From: Struthidea cinerea
Lineage: Eukaryota > Chordata > Aves > Passeriformes > Corcoracidae
Assembly: GCA_013397865.1 (NCBI GenBank)
Contig: VZTI01000412.1
Location: forward strand, 294,282 to 358,281
Length of the DNA: 64,000 bases
Reading direction: 5' to 3'
Shown here: one piece after another, positions 57,673 to 64,000 of the stretch
How the letters are laid out: every line of letters begins with the position of its first letter
Position numbering within the stretch: the stretch's first letter is position 1
Translations under genes and position numbers: made by a program
The notes under the pieces: model-generated
Told to the model about the DNA's origin: nothing
Seen by the model: the letters and a program-made list of their open reading frames with translations, nothing else
Databases searched by the model: none

Positions 57673-57706
57673 CCAAATATGGATCCAAATATGGATCCAA
57701 ATATGG
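57673..57706 (+). promoter_or_regulatory. Three tandem CArG boxes
   Basis: CCAAATATGG occurs at 57,673-57,682, 57,685-57,694 and 57,697-57,706 as an exact 12-bp tandem repeat (unit TCCAAATATGGA). Each copy fits the CArG consensus CC(A/T)6GG bound by serum response factor, and the 12-bp spacing places them on nearly the same face of the helix. No nearby promoter or exon is visible. Function is inferred from the motif alone. Confidence 0.45.
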
Positions 57707-60700
57707 CCTAAGGAATGGAAACAAGCTAGCAAAGGAGAAATTACTACAAATGTCAAAGTGCTTTCAAAACAGTCTTCAGTGCATGGAAAGTCTCCAAAAG
57801 GCTGTTAGGTTGGGGTTTTTTCTCTCTTATAATCACTTACCCTTGTGTAATGGACTTGGATTGATATTGGGGAAATGAAAGATGAATCAAATGCATTTTC
57901 TCTCTTTTCATCAAAGCAGTCCTTTGTGTGGGTCTTCCTTGACCCATTTCCACTTGCATGTTGCATCTTCAGGCAATGAATTCATGCCAGTAATATTTCA
58001 ATGAATGCCAAGCTGAGCATAACAGTGTTATTCTAGAACATGATTAAGGACTTTCTTTGATTTCCCTTGTCTTTAACTTCACTGGAATACTGGAAAAATA
58101 CCAAACTGAAGAGCTGATATAGAGCTGACAAAGTAATGAATCACTATTTCCAAGTCTATTAAATTTTAAGAATTAAGAATAACTGCTTGGTTCCCTTTTC
58201 TAGAGAAAATGCAGCATCAGAATGACATTAAGTCAAGATGGAAATTTGGAGAAGATAATTCTGTTTAAATAAATCTGTTCTGTAGGAGGGGGACATGAGG
58301 ACATGGGTAATCTTCCTTCTGTGTAGCAGCCTGAAAAATGTCATGGTGCTTCATGTTAGCTAGCAGACGAGAGAGCCGTGTCATCCTGTTTACCTGGGAT
58401 AGCACAGCACATTTGAGTACATCTTACAGAATATGACTTTAATATTGACTTGATTTAAGAAGACTTGTAACAAATAGCTATGTGGATGGCATCCATTCAG
58501 AATGAGAGAGTGAAGATATATAAAGCATTTAACTCAGGCTCTTTTGAATACCACTAAACAGTAGGTGCTTGTTTTCATTTGGTTGTATCTGTGAACTTCT
58601 CACAAACCTGAGTTCTATTTATTATATATACTGGAGCGCTTCTGTAAATCTTAAAAGTTGTGGTTCATCGATATACTACAGGTTTGAGTACTGATTGGAA
58701 ATAAAAGCACAAATTCATGATTAATAATTTTTTTAATCCCTGAAGTAAGTCTCTTATAGCAGTTACATACTCTGACCCCCAAAAGATCTCATGACCCTTT
58801 GATCCTCACAGTTTTGAATATATAGCCTCCAAGGAACAACACTGTGTTACTACACTGCATATGCACTTCTGTCCTGGCCAAGACTGCACAGATACATCTT
58901 GGGACAGCTGAGGCCAACCTCCAGAGTCAAGCTGCCAGCTTGACCTCTGCCATCAAGTGGCTCATAACTGTGTCCTTACCTTAGCTTGTGTTGTGTGTTC
59001 AGCCCATCCTGAAGCAGAGAACGCTCAGCTATTAGCAACCGGTGCTTTTGGCACTGCGATATATTGGTAACATGTCTTAAAGATGAAATGTATATGAAAT
59101 AGTTTTTAAATAAAAAAATACTCTGAAGTACTGGTAGAATATGTTCAGTTGGTTCAGTTGATGTTGGGCCATTTGCAAACAGTTTAATGCCAGTCATGTG
59201 AAAAATAAAAATGGCTGTTGGCTTAAGTAACTGGTGCCTCTGCAAAGCACGAGCAGGAGATACAACTGCCCAGGACTTGAGTTCTTACTGCTTGAATCCT
59301 TGTGACACTGATGACAATTGCCAGGGTTTAAATCTAATGTTGGCTCAGTTAGAAAGAGAAAGACTTTAATTAACAGATACATGGAAGAGTTAGGTTTTGT
59401 TTTCTTTAGAGGCATAGGTCAGCAACATCATAATTTCCCTAATAATACAAGAAATTTTAATTTAATTCTAACAGTCTTTCTCGCCTTTATCTGTATCAAT
59501 TTTACATGCATACATAATTTGAGGAAGGACAGACCTGATAATATTCCAACATAACTTTAGAATAGAGGAACCTACAAGGAAACATAAACTAACAATGTCA
59601 ATAAGTATGCCAAGACTTTTTGCTTCTTTCAGAAATGAATCATGCTTTGATACTACCTGTTACGTAAGGGTTTGAAAAAATCTCTGATTTATTTCAAAAG
59701 CTACATTTACATTTGGAACAGCAATGCAATATCTCAAACTCTTCTTTGTGTAACTTTCTCTGTAATTGAGACCCTAGGCATACTTCACACCTTGACCATG
59801 CTTTCAGAAGGCTCACCAGAGATCCTTTGCAAGTTTTATGTTGATGTAGGATGCCATCATCATATTTCTAAAGCAAAGTAACTCAAAGACAATTGTAAAA
59901 TCAGGCTTCCCACTAGGTGGCAAAGAGAGACAGTGATTTGCAGTGCATTTCTGCACATGGGAAAATGAGGGTGAAAAGCAGCCAGCTACAGAGCCAGGTT
60001 TACAAAAATACATTGTGTTTTACTGGTCTAGCTTTTTCGAGTGTGGTTGAGTTTGAGTAAGTGTGATTCTGGAAGACTGGAAGGAGCAGGCTGATTAAGG
60101 CAGTTGAGACTAGGAAACAAAAGCTCTCTGTGTGTAAGAAAAATGTTCTAATTTCAGTTTGTCCATTTTAATAACGCACTTAAAGGTGTGTGCTTCTCCT
60201 ATTAATTTCTTAAAAATTCCAGTATTCAGTGTGGAGGACCATGATGTGGTCAGCTCAGCTAAATTGCTGAAGTAGTAATCTTATAAAAAAGTAATATAGT
60301 TAATGAAGAAATTCCACTAGCCACACTACAGAATGTTAGAAGTATGGACTGCAGTTACTAGAATTATCAAAGCAATCCATTGCTGCAGGTAAACCTATAT
60401 ATAATTGTGCATTTACAGCCCACACCTGCACAGTACTTTCTTGATCTTGCAAGGTCATACCACAACAATGTGGAGAGGAAGCTTTCATAATAAGAAGAGT
60501 CAAAAATTTTGGGAGCTTTTTTTCCCCCCATTTCTTGTGTTTTTCTCTACCAACTTAAGGATCAGAGGTTTTCACAGGTTGGATATAAGGTGACTGTGAC
60601 ATAGTATTTATCATAAAACAACAGCTATGCTGAGCAGCTGAAGTTTGTTACCAGCATTTGTTGTTGCATTGTCAAAATATATCTTATTCAGATTTATAAA

Positions 60701-63700
60701 GAATTTTAACTTTCCCTTGGAAGGAAAAGAATGGAAGTTTCATTTGTGGAATGTAAACAAAGCACTACTATTGGTATTGTTACAATGGTATGATTTTCGC
60801 CAAAATTCAGCTTGTGTTTCAGATATTCTTCCTGCTGGAAAGATAATGAAGCTCAAGAAACTCTATTTCAAGAAATGGGAGAGAATTTTGTATATAGTTT
60901 CTCTGTACTTTTTATTATAATTTTTTTTTGCTTATTAAGAGCTCTAATATCTCAATGAATTATAGGAACTTGAAATTTGAAATAGGCAAATAATCCTGAC
61001 ACACAGGTAGTCTTTTGTTCAGAAAAAAATCATACTTCTCAGGACAGATTTTGAGGTAATAATAAAAAAGTTGTTTGCACTTCATATATTTAATAATATT
61101 AGGCTCACATTTATGAACTTATTACACAGAGAATGGCAGTAGAACATGGTGGGAACTGATCATGGAGAAAGAGAAAACTAGTCTTAAAAGAAGATAATCT
61201 TCCCAGTGAACAGTGGCCAGGATGTTTTTTTTATGGTGAGGCACAGGAATAGATAGGTACTTCTTGCAGGAAGGCTTATTAATTAATTATTGGTAGAATT
61301 CCTGTGCTAGAAAGTTTAAAAAGTTGTATTTGATTAGGATCTTGGAGAACAAAGCTGGAAGTACTTTTTTTTCCTAGGAAAAAGGTTATCGTTTAAGTGT
61401 AGGAAGGTAGTAACAAGAATGAGAGGGGTGGAAGAAAGGATGGTGGAGATCAAGAATATGGAGGATGGGAGGGAGACACGAAAGCTGAGATGTTTAAGTC
61501 ACTAGAATGACATCTATATATATATGTATGTACATGTAATGTTTCAGAGAAATATGAGGAGTTGATATTGATAGTGGAGTGTCAGAAAGCCTTGAAGACA
61601 CTCAGACAAGTCAGGGTGAAAGGAGGATTTGACGGGAATGGAAGACCTACAGTTTGTAAAAAATAGGGAAAATAAGAAGGAAAGGCAAGAGGCTCCAGCA
61701 TTTGAGTACAAGAGGATGAAGCTCCATTGTGCGGCCGTGGAAGAAGAGAAAGAAACTACTTTTAGAACCGTCAAGTTAAAGTTTTAAATGTTTATTTGAT
61801 AGAAACAGTGCCTGTGTGGGAAGTAACATTCAAGGACAAAATTTCACTGTGCCTGAGGAAGAAACTGCCTGCTGAAAAACTTTCCCATATATTACATGGA
61901 ATTAACACAATGGCTTTAATCCTGTTGTGACATTGAACACGTGGTTTATTATAAAGAGGATTGTTTTGGAAAGGCAGTCTCAATTTTCTTGCTAGATAAG
62001 AGCGAAAATGTTCTCTTGGCTTCCCACTGCTATCTGAGCATCCAACAGAACTGAACTAATCTAAGTGAAACCCTAAAAAACCAAGAATAAAGCTTGTGTG
62101 AAATCTCACTATTTTGTATAAAATAAAAAGATTTTTTTTTTGAGGAATAGCTATATAAAAAATGAGTATCATTCAGCTGGATTCATTGGTATTGGATTCA
62201 GTAGATTTTTTTCTGCTGTAAGGGTACCTTCAATGGTACCAGCTCTTTCACCTGCTTTCATTTGGTTTGTTCATCTCATCAATGACCACTTTTTTCAAAT
62301 GTCAGTCAAGATCTGGAGAAAAAACTAATTTCTCTGTGATGTGTTTCTTCATAGATAAATTTAAAATGCACAGTCTATTCTCTAAACTCCTCTAATGAAG
62401 GGATAATATGAAAAGTCCAGCAGGTTATTTAGAAGCATGGTTCTGGAATTTCAAATATGCTTTGGATGGTAATTTCTCAGGGTGCAGCAACTCTCTGGAG
62501 AACTAAATATTAAACACAGTCAACATGTGTTTTATGCTTCTTCATGGAACACACCCGAAGGGTAGAGAAGGTCCAAATTCTTGACTAAGTGAATACTTAC
62601 CAGAAGCCCCCTGAAATTAAATTAGAATTTTACTTTACATTTCACTTAGTATAAGTTAATTGAACTCTGTTTCAAAGTAGGTGGGCAAAGAGAACTTACC
62701 CAGATTTCCATAGGCTGCTCTGGAAAACAAAGCATATGCCAGCATTTGTGAGCTTAAGCAAGAAATTACCTGTAGAAAACTGATGGCACGTTCTACCTCA
62801 GATTTATATTTGTCATATGACTAGAACCATAACTTACAGAGCCTCTTAAAAGCTGCTAGAGTGATCTAAAACTGTTCTCTGAAAGTGTTTGCTTGACAGA
62901 GTTCACTGCTATAGCTCCAGGTAACATACATTATTTGAAGACATACTGATAAGTGGTAAAAACCATTGAATAGGACCTTCTTGAAAAACAATAAAGTAAT
63001 AAAGAATCCCCCAAAAGTATTGTTTCTAGGTAATACCTATGTGTCGCTTACACATCTATACTCAGTTTATGCTAGAGCTGTGGTTGTAAAAATCCCATTG
63101 ATCTTCATGGTACAAATTCTGAATAGTTACAGGGTTTACACACATATATATTATATATATATATAAAGAGATATTTACATTTTCAAATAGTGATTACATG
63201 CTTTCCCTTATAAAACTATCTATGTAAATTAAACATCTTAAAACCTAACCTTCATCAAGTGAGTTTTAGAATAGCTAGCGAAAGAACTTTCTGGATGGTT
63301 AGCACTGATTTTTTTAGTACATACTGGAAAAACGCAGACATTTCAAGGGTTGAAATCAAGGTAGTACCAGGATGGTTTTGTTTGTTTAAATTAATGGCCA
63401 GACATCTCACAGTGTGATCTCTGGCAAAATAACGGATGGATTGATATAGGACTCTATTTATACACAATTAAAGGGCAGTAATATAATTAAAGCATTACAT
63501 TTGTTAAGAAAAGGCTTTTTAGTCAGGCAGAAAACTCCAGGAAAATCAAAAGGCTAAACGAGAAAGAATGTTGAGAACGTTATTATGTTATTCTGTTTAT
63601 ATTTTAAATGCTGAGGATAACTAAAAAGGGAGCAGCTTACAAAGAGTTCTATAGTTTTTCATCACTAGGAAACAGTAAAATCAAGACTGGTTATATATCT

Positions 63701-64000
63701 GAAAGAAAATGTCTTGCCCACACCCAAGTGTGAAGCTGGAACTAGTGCATGAACATCAGCTAGTGCGAAATAGGAGGTTAGAGTACACAGTTAAAATGGG
63801 CTTTTCTAGACTTAAAAGGCTGTAATGTGTGAAAGAGAAGCATTGCAATACCTAGCTGTGAACTCAGCAAATCAGTTCCCTTTGTACTCTTTATAAGTAA
63901 GCAACAGTTCTAGATTCAGTCTCATATTAAATTATTTCCATGACAATTCTTTTATGTCAGAGTAAGTTAAATGGTGAAAGTCTGTGTTTGAAGAGGATAC
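57707..64000. other. AT-rich intergenic sequence to the window end
   Basis: About 6.3 kb. No supportable gene. It contains a purine-rich G/A tract at about 61,420-61,490, short TA-rich runs near 61,515 and 63,142-63,166, and only short open frames (for example 58,976-59,245 minus and 60,645-60,920 plus). Confidence 0.4.

Noticed and set aside
1..64000. CRISPR arrays, operons, prokaryotic promoters or phage-type systems
   Set aside because: No spaced direct repeats of the right size and no dense coding on one strand were seen. The sequence has vertebrate repeats, introns and CpG islands.

Overview
The window looks like avian nuclear DNA, most probably from a songbird (passerine). The evidence is the interspersed repeats: CR1 LINE fragments with the typical 3' tail, an about 0.56-kb and an about 1-kb LTR of avian ERVL-like type, compact CCAAT/AATAAA-type LTRs, and one short element (about 46,729-46,865) whose tRNA-Ile-like head is joined to a CR1-like tail, the structure of the zebra-finch SINE TguSINE1. 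Everything is read by eye, so repeat-family names come from memory of consensus sequences.

Layout. (1) 1-10,130: a minus-strand gene that I do not recognise. It starts in a CpG island (9,660-10,130) with a strong Kozak ATG at 9,960. Eight exons can be chained with matching splice phases down to a stop at 2,204-2,206, giving a 281-codon reading frame with an AATAAA signal at 517-512. Five of the eight exons (2,695-2,886; 4,342-4,495; 5,070-5,153; 6,099-6,236; first exon) look convincing. Two are micro-exons (22 and 23 nt) chosen mainly because they make the phases work. (2) 10,130-16,800: a repeat-dense block with a G/T-rich tract, a 343-bp LTR (13,210-13,552), two about 94% similar ERVL-type LTR copies facing each other head to head (13,722-14,312 and 14,374-15,438), an isolated CpG-rich patch (16,220-16,390) and an AACCA pentanucleotide array that contains a 47-base assembly gap. 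(3) 16,800-28,650: AT-rich sequence without genes, holding one minus-strand LTR (about 23,480-23,912). (4) 28,650-30,765: a second repeat cluster (CR1 tails, ERVL LTR, GC-rich minisatellite). (5) 30,765-64,000: a gene desert interrupted only by the SINE (46.7 kb), a dead 1.6-kb CR1 copy (49.0-50.6 kb), a hexanucleotide microsatellite (53.8 kb) and a few short structured motifs, of which three tandem CArG boxes at 57,673-57,706 are the most suggestive.

Only one cellular gene can be supported. No rRNA gene, functional tRNA gene, CRISPR array or prokaryote-type operon was seen. The open frames in the desert are short and lack codon, splice or family support. Nothing here amounts to a new biological system. 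The best leads are the unidentified gene, the inverted LTR pair flanked by CC(C/T)AG, the CArG triplet and the short perfect palindromes.
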